The notes beneath the pieces were generated by a model. That model ran no database searches and was not told the DNA's origin. It worked only from the letters and a program-made list of their open reading frames with translations. The position numbers and the translations under genes were made by a program. DNA of 64,000 nucleotides from Vibrio pomeroyi (GTDB lineage: Bacteria > Pseudomonadota > Gammaproteobacteria > Enterobacterales > Vibrionaceae), in contig NZ_AP025507.1 in assembly GCF_024347595.1 (NCBI RefSeq), positions 744,001 through 808,000 of the forward strand. Reading direction: 5' to 3'. Positions 16,496 to 24,606 of this stretch are shown here, piece by piece (the first letter of the stretch is position 1; every line of letters starts with the position of its first letter).

Positions 16496-18367
16496 CTAAA
16501 CCGTAAACTTATTCAATAGCTCGTCTTGTTGGCGAACATTGTCAGTTTGCTGCTGCATTGCGGTATTCGCTTCTTGAGCTGCTGTTGATACTTGTGTTGA
16601 AAGGTCTTTGATCTTAACTGTGTTGTTGTTGATCTCTTCCGCTACTAAGCTCTGCTCTTCTGCTGCTGAAGCAATCTGAATGTTCATATCAGAGATACGC
16701 TGAATCGCGTCACGAATGCGCTCAAGTGAAGAGTTCGCTTGCTGAGCACGTTCAACGGCGTCAGTTGCGGTGTCTTTACTTTGGTTCATCGCATTCGATA
16801 CTGAGCTTGCGCCTGCTTGAAGCTGCTCAATCATGCTACGAATTTCAGTGGTCGATTCTTGAGTACGTTGCGCCAAAGTACGAACTTCATCGGCTACGAC
16901 TGCGAAACCACGACCAGATTCACCAGCACGCGCCGCTTCAATTGCTGCGTTTAGTGCTAGTAGGTTGGTTTGGTCAGCAATGTCGTTGATTACCTTAAGA
17001 ATCGTTTCGATGTTTGCGGTTGCTGATTCTAGTACTTGTACTTCTGCAACGGCTTGGTCGATACGCTCAGATAAGTTATCAATCGCTTGAGTGGTTTCAC
17101 TGACGACAGAGGTGCCGTCTAGCGTTGCTTCGTCAGCTTCACGAGCCGCTGCTGCTGCGCCTTGAGCATTGTTAGCTACTTCTGTTGCGGTAACCGCCAT
17201 CTCGTTCATTGCGGTCGCTAGCTGCTCAAGCTCTTGCAGTTGCGTGTTCATCGCATTTGCAGATTCGCCAGCACCTTTCACTGTGAATTCCGTACCACGC
17301 TTAATCTCAATACCAATCGCTTTCGATTGAATGATTTGATTTTGCAGGTTTTCAGTAAAGGTGTTGAAGCCTTTCGCTAGGTCAGAGAACTCTTTGTCTG
17401 TGTTGGTATCCAGACGCTTAGTTAAGTCACCTTGTCCGCTCGCTACATCTTGAATCGCTTGGTTAAGTGCATCCAGTGGACGCATCAACACGCGGATCAG
17501 AACTGTTAGTGCAACGACACTAAGAATTACAGCAAGCAAAGAGTAGATCATTGAGCTGTTTTTCAAATCTTCAACGGTTTGGTAAGCTATCTCTTCATCT
17601 AGGATTGCGCCGATGTACCAATCTTCACTTGGGATGTGTGTGAAGTTAACAAGGAACATTTTGCCGTCGACTTCGATCTCTTGAGAGCCTTCACGAATAG
17701 TCGCTTGCGGCATGTAGCTTGAAAGCGTTTCACCGTTGTTTTTAGCATTTGGGTGAGCAATCGTTGTGCCGTCGGCTGTCACTAGGAATAGGTAGCCCGC
17801 ATCGAACAAGTTCACTTGGTTTACTAAGGTCGCAAGGTTGGTCAGTTCTAGGTCGTAGAACATACCTGCAGTAAAGCGGCCATTGTCTTTAACTGGCGTA
17901 CCCACTGAGATAATGACTTTCTTACTTGATGCATCCACATAAGGTGCGGTAACAACTAAACTGTTTTTGGATTTAGCATCAATGTACCAAGGACGAATTC
18001 GTGGGTCGTAATCTGGACCGGCTTCCCAGCCGTCATCATTTTCAATGACGAAACCGTTTGCTTCATAACCAAAACCAACCGCAAGGAAGCTGTTTTTAAG
18101 CTTCGGCTTTTCTAAAATTTCTTTTACGTAAGTACGATCTTGAGGATTGATCTCGATGACTTCAGTCGTCGATTGCGCCAAAGCTTTCTTGGCATTCATC
18201 TCGGATACGACGGTATTTTTTACGCCCGAGACCATCTCATTAAGACTCGCATTGACGTGGTTCTCTACAGCACTTCTAACGGTGTAAAGTTGTTGTATTG
18301 AAAGCAATGATACTGTCACTAGCAGCAAGGCTGATGATGCAGCAACCACCTTATGGCTAAATTTCAT
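16496..18367 (-). CDS. Methyl-accepting chemotaxis protein with amino-acid dCache
   Basis: The 623-residue chemoreceptor has a first membrane helix (about 8-27), a periplasmic dCache_1 domain (about 30-270), a second helix (about 272-294), a HAMP domain (to about 345) and a cytoplasmic signalling tip with [19 protein letters not shown]. The periplasmic domain contains the dCache_1AA ligand signature: Y120, R125, W127, Y128, Y143, D145 and D172, in [15 protein letters not shown] and YDLEL. That set binds the amino and carboxyl groups of amino acids in receptors such as PctA. It is predicted to sense amino acids. No CheR/CheB-tethering pentapeptide is seen at the C-terminus. Confidence 0.93.
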   Translation of the reverse strand: MKFSHKVVAASSALLLVTVSLLSIQQLYTVRSAVENHVNASLNEMVSGVKNTVVSEMNAKKALAQSTTEVIEINPQDRTYVKEILEKPKLKNSFLAVGFGYEANGFVIENDDGWEAGPDYDPRIRPWYIDAKSKNSLVVTAPYVDASSKKVIISVGTPVKDNGRFTAGMFYDLELTNLATLVNQVNLFDAGYLFLVTADGTTIAHPNAKNNGETLSSYMPQATIREGSQEIEVDGKMFLVNFTHIPSEDWYIGAILDEEIAYQTVEDLKNSSMIYSLLAVILSVVALTVLIRVLMRPLDALNQAIQDVASGQGDLTKRLDTNTDKEFSDLAKGFNTFTENLQNQIIQSKAIGIEIKRGTEFTVKGAGESANAMNTQLQELEQLATAMNEMAVTATEVANNAQGAAAAAREADEATLDGTSVVSETTQAIDNLSERIDQAVAEVQVLESATANIETILKVINDIADQTNLLALNAAIEAARAGESGRGFAVVADEVRTLAQRTQESTTEIRSMIEQLQAGASSVSNAMNQSKDTATDAVERAQQANSSLERIRDAIQRISDMNIQIASAAEEQSLVAEEINNNTVKIKDLSTQVSTAAQEANTAMQQQTDNVRQQDELLNKFTV

Positions 18368-18430
18368 TGAGTTTTCCCCTTCTCACAGGCTTTGCGAAGA
18401 CCAAAGTTAATCGTGTTTTTCTAATTATAT

Positions 18431-18457
18431 ATATCGACGAGATTGAAATTTACTTGA
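18431..18457 (-). promoter_or_regulatory. Candidate sigma-28 (FliA) promoter of the chemoreceptor
   Basis: On the minus strand TCAAGTAA and GTCGATAT are separated by 11 bases. They match the FliA consensus (TAAAGTTT-N11-GCCGATAA) at five and six of eight positions. It is about 65-90 bases before the receptor ATG. Motility-linked control is inferred. Confidence 0.4.
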
Positions 18458-18735
18458 ATGTAATTTCACAAAATAGACTACAAAAATACAACAACCCAAA
18501 CAATACAAAATTCACTAAATCACGTATTTGTTACTTTTATTATTGGGTTCAATGAGTTGGGGAATGGCGCTAGACGGGGTTTAAGGGGGAATTAAGAATG
18601 TATTAATTTGCAGACTATGCGTTCAGTTTTCTATTAACAAGAGGCGATGTGAATAAACAATATGAAATTAAATGATATGCAGGACTTATATATTGATTGA
18701 AATCTAAATGACACTGTGTATATATTTTACGCAAA

Positions 18736-18761
18736 TAAAAAGCCCCACAAAAGTGAGGCTT
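18736..18761 (-). terminator. Intrinsic terminator of the yjiH-like gene
   Basis: On the minus strand AAGCCTCAC pairs with GTGGGGCTT (one mismatch) around TTTT and is followed by a T-rich run. Confidence 0.8.
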
Positions 18762-18803
18762 ATAATTCTGTCTGCTTATTTACTTATATAAGTAGCATCT
18801 AAT

Positions 18804-20174
18804 TTAGAATATTAGATGAGCTACACCAGCGATCACTGGAAGCGTAATTAGAGTACGCAGAATAAAGATAATAAACAGTTCCAAGATGTTCACTGGGATC
18901 TTACTACCTAGAAGCAGAGCGCCTACTTCAGACATGTAAATCAGTTGAGTTACCGACATTGCTGCAATAACAAAGCGAGTCATCTCGTTGTCGATAGAAG
19001 CGGCAAGGATTGCTGGGATAAACATATCCGCAAAACCAACAACGATCGTTTCAGAGGCTGCAACGGCTTCAGGTACACCAAGTAGCTCTAGGAATGGGAT
19101 GAAAGGCTGACCTAGGAATGAAAACACAGAAGTGTATTCCGCAATCACCAACGCCATGGTACCAAGGCCCATAACCACAGGCAGTACACCAAAGACCATA
19201 TCAACAGCGTTACGAACGCCTTCGCCAAACACAGACTTAGCCGACTTCACTTGTGATGCTTTGTTTACTGCTAGCTCAAGACCCCAAGAGAATGTTGAGT
19301 GACCTGCAGGAATCGCGTCAGCGTCTTTGTGCGGTTTGCTACCATCAATGAAGGTATCTTTCTTCATGCTTAGTGGTGGAAGGCGAGGAATGATTACCGC
19401 TGCTACAATACCCGCTAGACAGATTGCTGCGTAAAAAGGCAGGAACAAGTGCTCTAACTCTACTTGTGCGATGACCACTAGGCTGAATGTAATCGATACA
19501 GCAGAGAAAGTCGTACCAACAACCGCAGCTTCACGCTGAGTGTAGAACTTTTTCTCGTACTGCTTGCTGGTAAGTAGGATACCAACGCTGCCATCACCTA
19601 ACCAAGAAGCCATACAGTCGATAGCACTACGACCTGGTAGGTTGAAGATTGGGCGCATGATTTTACTTAGTAGGGTGCCAAACAGCTCTAGTAAACCGAA
19701 GTTAAGTAGAAGAGGCAGTAGCAAACCCGCAAAGATGAATACTGAGAACAGTGTAGGAAGCAGGCCTTCTAACACTAAACCACCGGTGTTTTCTTCCCAA
19801 ATAAACTCTGGACCTACTTGGAAGAACGCCATGAATGCCGCAGCACCACCAATCAAACGAACCAACAACCACAGTGGAGATGGGTTGAAAAGGCCGTTTA
19901 AAAATGAATTCGATGTAATGAATGTAGGCTTGAAAATGGTGCTTAAAACGGAAGCTACAGACATGAAAGCGACGATCGCAGTGATGATAGAGACTAGGTA
20001 CTCACCGAAAACCGCCTGAATTGACTTGGCTAAGATTGCTACAGGGATGGTGAGATCGCCTTGGTAGCTGATTGGCGCCATGAAAAGGAATAAACCAATC
20101 AATGATGGGATTAAGAAAACCCAGAAACTGCCTTTAGATTTCTCTGTTTGAGCAGTATTCGTGTTGTTAGACAT
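18804..20174 (-). CDS. YjiH-family membrane protein (nucleoside-recognition domain)
   Basis: The 456-residue protein has about ten to eleven hydrophobic segments and the pattern of the YjiH family, whose nucleoside-recognition (Gate) domains are seen here as LGDGSVGILLTSKQYE and as GFADMFIPAILAAS. It is likely an inner-membrane transporter, but the substrate is unknown. GAGAA precedes the ATG. It is a single-gene unit with its own terminator. The neighbours give no clue to its role. Confidence 0.85.
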   Translation of the reverse strand: MSNNTNTAQTEKSKGSFWVFLIPSLIGLFLFMAPISYQGDLTIPVAILAKSIQAVFGEYLVSIITAIVAFMSVASVLSTIFKPTFITSNSFLNGLFNPSPLWLLVRLIGGAAAFMAFFQVGPEFIWEENTGGLVLEGLLPTLFSVFIFAGLLLPLLLNFGLLELFGTLLSKIMRPIFNLPGRSAIDCMASWLGDGSVGILLTSKQYEKKFYTQREAAVVGTTFSAVSITFSLVVIAQVELEHLFLPFYAAICLAGIVAAVIIPRLPPLSMKKDTFIDGSKPHKDADAIPAGHSTFSWGLELAVNKASQVKSAKSVFGEGVRNAVDMVFGVLPVVMGLGTMALVIAEYTSVFSFLGQPFIPFLELLGVPEAVAASETIVVGFADMFIPAILAASIDNEMTRFVIAAMSVTQLIYMSEVGALLLGSKIPVNILELFIIFILRTLITLPVIAGVAHLIF

Positions 20175-20402
20175 GTTATTGTTCTCGAATTTCTACACGT
20201 AAAAAAGCCACATCCTTGGCATTTTTATTCACTAAACGTCCGTATTTTCTCATTGGGTGCAAGATTACCCAGTATTAATATCGCTTGCAATACTATTCAT
20301 CAAATATCGCTAAGTATTCACACTGGTTATTCTGCAACTCCTTAAGAGTTTAGAATAAAGTGTTGCGGATGTTACGTAGTTTGAGGATATATTGCCAGGT
20401 AT

Positions 20403-21077
20403 TTATAAATTTACTGGCGTTTCAGTTCGATAGGTCAAGTATAGCCAATAGCTCAACGCAATGATGAAGGCGAACGAAGCAGGGAACGCCAGAGCTAATA
20501 TTTCGAAGCGTTGGAACAAGCAAGCGCCCGTTAAGCCTCCAAATAGAAAACCGACAACGATGAACATCAGCAGTTTGGCTTTGCGGCGGTCAAAGGGCAT
20601 GCCTTTAAGGCGAGCGCCAATCATGATTCCAAGATCCGTGATGATCCCGCTCATGTGTGTGGTGCGAATGATCGCACCGCTATAAGTCGTGATCATCGCG
20701 TTCTGCAACCCACATGCGGCTGAAGCGAAGTATTGACCTGACATATAGCCTTGTAATAGTGCCCAAAGCGCCAAGAACAATAATCCACCTTCAATACACA
20801 GCGCGACACCGTAGCGGCGTCCTAGCTTCAGTGCTTGGTTCTCAATAAAGAACCCACTGAAGGCTGCGCCTAACATAAAGCTCATGATCACCAATAGAAG
20901 GTGCACGGATGCCGAAGTTGGAGTGAGTAGGCTGCTGCCGAGTAAAGACATGGTGCCAGAGATGTGTGAGATGGCTTGATGTTGGAAACCAAGTAACCCA
21001 ATAGCATTTACGCTACCAGCAAGGCCTGCTAGCAGTAGCGCGCCGTATTCAACCCAGCGAGGTAGCTTAGAAATCAT
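20403..21077 (-). CDS. DUF1275 (YoaK-like) membrane protein
   Basis: The protein of about 224 residues has six or so membrane helices and the DUF1275 features: a GLAGSVNAIGLLGF start, HISGTMSLLG, and a later QNAMITTYSGAIIRTTHMSGIITDLG. The family function is not established. The reading frame is open 31 codons further upstream, but the ATG at 21077 has AAGGTGA in front and begins at the family's normal N-terminus. It stands alone. Confidence 0.87.
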   Translation of the reverse strand: MISKLPRWVEYGALLLAGLAGSVNAIGLLGFQHQAISHISGTMSLLGSSLLTPTSASVHLLLVIMSFMLGAAFSGFFIENQALKLGRRYGVALCIEGGLLFLALWALLQGYMSGQYFASAACGLQNAMITTYSGAIIRTTHMSGIITDLGIMIGARLKGMPFDRRKAKLLMFIVVGFLFGGLTGACLFQRFEILALAFPASFAFIIALSYWLYLTYRTETPVNL

Positions 21078-21227
21078 GTTGTCACCTTGGGTTGAAAAAG
21101 AGGAGCAGATTATAACGCTAGCGAAAAGATACGCTAGCGTTGCGGGGCTTTCATATTTGATCTTGGGCAACAGTATTGCAGTTTGTTTCTTTACAGGTGC
21201 TATCGCAATACTTGAGGGATGTCGCCA

Positions 21228-21647
21228 CTAATTATATTGGCTCATTTGATGGTCAAATTTGACCCAACCATGTTTTCGCTCTTCATAAACTGAAAAACTT
21301 GGCAGTGGAAAATCTTGTTCTTTAAACAGCCCGAGAGGGACGATATAAAAATCGGCGGCGGCAACCGATTGTAAAAGCATAGTGGTGCCACACTGAGGAC
21401 AAAACTGATAGGTGACTTCATTGCCTGTATCGCTGATGCGTGAGAAAGAGGTGACCTCTCCGCTGAGTGTGACTTGTTCAATTGGGAACCGAGCTTGAAC
21501 GCCGAACACACTTCCTGTGCGTTTTTGGCATTCATAGCAATGACATACAGAGGTACGTTGAGGCTCACCGCGGCATACGAGATTGACGGCTCCACAGCGA
21601 CATTCGCAACTTCTTATATTTCTGTCTTTAATATGATTGATATCCAT
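21228..21647 (-). CDS. GFA-family zinc protein (S-(hydroxymethyl)glutathione synthase-like)
   Basis: The protein of about 139 residues has the GFA/CENP-V zinc pattern: CECRCG at the start, then CHCYECQKRTGS, then FCPQCGT. These cysteines hold two zinc ions. Most members have unknown substrates; some were once called glutathione-dependent formaldehyde-activating enzymes. The ATG at 21647 has GGAG just upstream and begins directly before the first zinc motif; the frame is open 21 codons more. It is divergent from the next gene. Confidence 0.85.
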   Translation of the reverse strand: MDINHIKDRNIRSCECRCGAVNLVCRGEPQRTSVCHCYECQKRTGSVFGVQARFPIEQVTLSGEVTSFSRISDTGNEVTYQFCPQCGTTMLLQSVAAADFYIVPLGLFKEQDFPLPSFSVYEERKHGWVKFDHQMSQYN

Positions 21648-21742
21648 CCATGCTCCACTTCTGGTTAACCCTGTATTGATAATTATACTAAAGCCCTTTA
21701 TGGTCTGCACAACTGGATGAAAACAAAAGAATATAATTACTC

Positions 21743-22396
21743 ATGAAAAAGAAAATCTTGCCTATACCTCTGATTTTACTGATTCCAATCGTCATGCTGG
21801 TCGTGGTGATATTGGCGGGTGTTTATCGTTTTAGTTTAAGTGATGAAGAAATCTTAGCTAAGTTTCCTTCTTCTCAAGTCAGTTATGACCCAGTGGTAGA
21901 AACCGTTTTTGATTTGAAGACAACCAACCCATGGACAATCAAAGTACCTGAAACCAACGCATACGCCTTTATTAATGAAATCGATACGCCAAAAGCAATC
22001 GCGTTTGGTCGTTATGATTCTGGAGTAGAGCGTGGTGTGGTGACCGTTGATACGAAAAGCCTTTCTGCGGTAACTCTAGGAAACGCAAACTTTTTCGTTG
22101 CGCCGATGTGGATATCAAACCAAGGCAGCGGCGTATTCTATTACCTTGGTCTGTTTAAACATGATCAGCAGCGAAGCCGTGTGGTGTTAGTTGACCAGTT
22201 TTTCTTAGGCGATCGCGTGCAAATTCAGACTTTGGATGTCGCCGAGCAGCCAGATTTGCAATCACAGAAAAAACTCACTGGGGAAGGTTTTATCGGCTTT
22301 ACTCAGCATTCTGCGGAACAATCATTTGCAGAACCCCCTTCTGAAAAGGTGTTGATGAGCTTTTCTTTTGATACGCAATCAATTGGTAAGCAATAG
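21743..22396 (+). CDS. Membrane-anchored protein of unknown function
   Basis: The 217-residue protein has one N-terminal membrane helix (residues about 6-27) and a soluble domain that should face the periplasm. The soluble part is beta-rich, with GNANFFVAPMWISNQGSGVFYYLGLFKHD near its centre split by two aromatic runs, and has no motif that I recognise. It could be a lipid-anchored-like or signal-anchored protein, but no lipobox cysteine is present. It lies 126 bases before the CBM48 gene. Confidence 0.65.
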   Translation: MKKKILPIPLILLIPIVMLVVVILAGVYRFSLSDEEILAKFPSSQVSYDPVVETVFDLKTTNPWTIKVPETNAYAFINEIDTPKAIAFGRYDSGVERGVVTVDTKSLSAVTLGNANFFVAPMWISNQGSGVFYYLGLFKHDQQRSRVVLVDQFFLGDRVQIQTLDVAEQPDLQSQKKLTGEGFIGFTQHSAEQSFAEPPSEKVLMSFSFDTQSIGKQ

Positions 22397-22522
22397 CGTT
22401 TTCGTTAGTGCAAGGATTTGTTGTTTATGTGAGCCAAATTACATATTATCTTAATAAGATGAATGAAATTTAGACACTTTACTGTGCTTGTGTCTGCTTA
22501 CTTTTACAAATGGAGCTTGCGA

Positions 22523-22822
22523 ATGATTAATAAACGTTTTTTTAAGACGAAAGATGAAGTGGAAGTGACCTTCGAGCTAGAAGCTCAAGAAGCGAACTCT
22601 GTATCCATTGTTGCTGACTTCCTTGACTGGAAAGCCACGCCAATGAAAAAACTGGCGAAAGGAAAAGTCTACAAATTCAAAACTCGCTTACCTAAAGATG
22701 GCGAGTTTCAATTTCGCTACTTAGTTGATGATCAGCAATGGGTAAACGATTCGAATGCCGACCGTTACATTCCCAATGAATTTGGCGAAGACAACTGCCT
22801 AGTGTCGACGGTTAACGCTTAA
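22523..22822 (+). CDS. Stand-alone CBM48 (glycogen-binding) protein
   Basis: The 99-residue protein is a single early-set/CBM48 module of the kind found in glycogen-branching enzyme and AMPK beta subunit. It shows VTFELEAQEANSVSIVADFLDW near the N-terminus, then GEFQFRYLVDDQQWVNDSNADRYIPNEFGEDN. The tryptophans are candidate glucan contacts. No catalytic domain is attached. The ATG at 22523 has GGAG seven bases upstream; a longer reading from 22463 is unlikely. A terminator follows. It may target a partner to glycogen. Confidence 0.85.
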   Translation: MINKRFFKTKDEVEVTFELEAQEANSVSIVADFLDWKATPMKKLAKGKVYKFKTRLPKDGEFQFRYLVDDQQWVNDSNADRYIPNEFGEDNCLVSTVNA

Positions 22823-23189
22823 TCGCGACCGTTTGTTTTAGGTAAAAAGTCGCGTTTTTTGAACTAAGCCGTTTTGCTTCAACCGTGATAATGGGTTGAG
22901 TCGTTTAAGCGCTTCATTTGCTAAAAACAGCGACCAATTCGCTTCGTTTATTAATTATTCGAAACGGAATAACGTAAATCAATAGAAAGCAGAAACTAGC
23001 CGTTTCTGCTTTTTTATTTTCAAATTTAGCGGTTAATTTTATTTGGAGAGAAGTGAACGTTCACTTACGGCAACTCAATGACTTAGCTCTAAGTAGACAG
23101 ATTCACGTCATATTATGACAATGCATTGATGATTTATGCGTTTGAAAAGCATATCCTATGCCTTTATATCGTAGAAAGACCTGTTTACC
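22823..23189. other. Intergenic region before the M23 peptidase
   Basis: The region of about 367 bases contains the terminator at 22987-23016 and the promoter region of the peptidase gene. No other feature could be supported. Confidence 0.5.
22987..23016 (+). terminator. Intrinsic terminator after the CBM48 gene
   Basis: A 10-bp perfect stem (AAGCAGAAAC/GTTTCTGCTT, loop TAGCC) is followed by a T run. It is about 165 bases after the stop, so the transcript has a long 3' end. Confidence 0.88.
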
Positions 23190-24500
23190 GTGTATTCAAA
23201 AATATTTCCCTCTCCGTTTGCTGAGCTTTCACCTGTAAAAAAAGTAGCTATTCTGGGACTGCCACTTATTGCTGCGATTGGTGTTGCTTTGCAATCGTCA
23301 CAATCGGATCTGACGAAAACGATCGATCTTGATTTACCCGACTCAACCGTGATTGAGTCTATTCTGTCACCTTCTTCTGTTACTGTTATCGAGCCGCCAA
23401 CGTTTGAGTACCAAATTCAAACGGGCGATAACTTAAGTAGCATCTTCACTCAGCTTGGGTTTTCTTATAAATCGATGATGAGCGTGATGGAAACCGATTT
23501 AAACTTCCTTGCGTTAGACACGCTTCGTCCGGGTAACACATTGCGCTTTTGGCGTGATGAGGCGATGGGCGATCTTTCTAAAATGGAACTTCAATTTAGT
23601 GTTGCTGATAAAGTGGTTTACCGACTACTTGAAGATGGCACATACGAGTTTGAAGATATCTCTATTCCGGGCGAATGGAAGCAGCGACCTCTGGTGGGTG
23701 ATATTCATGGCAGCTTCTCAATGTCGGCGAATAAAGCTGGCCTGAACAGCCTTGAGATTGACCATATTGTGACCCTTCTTAAAGACAAGCTGAACTTCAG
23801 CCGAGACTTACGTGCTGGCGATCAGTTTGAGGTGCTTCAGAAAGCGCAATTCGTTGATGGTGTTGCTACGGGCAAACGCGAAATTGAAGCGATTAAGATC
23901 ATTAACCGCAATCGTGTTGTTTCTGCCTACCTTCATACTGATGGCCAATATTACGACGCAGACGGCGATAGCCTTCAACGTGCTTTCCAACGTTATCCTG
24001 TAAGTAGCAGCTGGCGTCAGAGTTCTCAATTTAACCCTAAACGTCTACACCCGGTGACTGGCCGAATCTCACCGCACAACGGTACCGATTTCGCGACACC
24101 AATTGGCACGCCTGTTCAAGCAACGGGTGACGGCAAAGTGATCATGACGCGTAAACACCCTTATGCGGGTAACTATGTGGTGATCCAACACGGTAGCACT
24201 TATAAAACGCGTTACTTGCACTTAAGCAAGATCCTTGTTCGTAAAGGACAAACGGTATCTCGTGGTCAACGTATTGGCCTATCGGGTAAAACAGGTCGAG
24301 TGACAGGTGCTCACTTGCACTATGAACTGATTGAACGTGGTCGTCCTGTTGATGCGATGAAAGCGAATATCCCAATGGCCGATTCTGTGCCTAAAAAGGA
24401 AAAAGCGACATTCACAGCAGCGAGAGATGAAGCAGACAAGCTATTGAAGGCAGCGTTAGAAACGCGCAATCTAGCAATGGTTAATAATGCTAGTAAGTAG
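23190..24500 (+). CDS. M23-family peptidoglycan endopeptidase (ShyA-like)
   Basis: The 436-residue protein has an N-terminal membrane/signal segment (about 17-35), a LysM-like region (YQIQTGDNLSSIFTQLG, about 75-91), a middle domain and a C-terminal M23 lytic domain. The zinc ligands are H296 and D300 (HNGTD) and H377 within HLH 375-377. It should cut peptide cross-links of the cell wall during growth. Length and layout match ShyA of V. cholerae, which is also on chromosome 2. The start is GTG, with only a weak GAAAGA ahead of it. A long-loop terminator follows. Confidence 0.88.
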   Translation: MYSKIFPSPFAELSPVKKVAILGLPLIAAIGVALQSSQSDLTKTIDLDLPDSTVIESILSPSSVTVIEPPTFEYQIQTGDNLSSIFTQLGFSYKSMMSVMETDLNFLALDTLRPGNTLRFWRDEAMGDLSKMELQFSVADKVVYRLLEDGTYEFEDISIPGEWKQRPLVGDIHGSFSMSANKAGLNSLEIDHIVTLLKDKLNFSRDLRAGDQFEVLQKAQFVDGVATGKREIEAIKIINRNRVVSAYLHTDGQYYDADGDSLQRAFQRYPVSSSWRQSSQFNPKRLHPVTGRISPHNGTDFATPIGTPVQATGDGKVIMTRKHPYAGNYVVIQHGSTYKTRYLHLSKILVRKGQTVSRGQRIGLSGKTGRVTGAHLHYELIERGRPVDAMKANIPMADSVPKKEKATFTAARDEADKLLKAALETRNLAMVNNASK

Positions 24501-24519
24501 CTAGCCATTAAACTGTTTT

Positions 24520-24580
24520 AAAGCCGCAAGAGTATCCCAAAGCACAGTCAGTGTTAAGTGATGCTCTTGCGGCTTTTTAG
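24520..24580 (+). terminator. Terminator after the M23 peptidase gene
   Basis: AAAGCCGCAAGAG (24520-24532) pairs perfectly with CTCTTGCGGCTTT (24564-24576), followed by T residues. The 31-base loop contains a smaller CAC/GTG hairpin. Confidence 0.8.
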
Positions 24581-24606
24581 TTCTCAATAAAAGGTTTGGT
24601 AAGGGC

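Larger units (their letters stand above)
18368..18803. other. Intergenic region between the chemoreceptor and yjiH-like genes
   Basis: This AT-rich region of about 435 bases holds a candidate sigma-28 promoter for the chemoreceptor and the terminator of the gene to the right. No credible coding sequence is seen; a short open frame at its left end starts inside the receptor's leader and has no support. Confidence 0.5.

Noticed and set aside
18367..18555. Plus-strand frame of 62 codons upstream of the chemoreceptor
   Set aside because: It starts at the last base of the receptor's start codon region, is very AT-rich and has no ribosome site; it also overlaps the candidate promoter.
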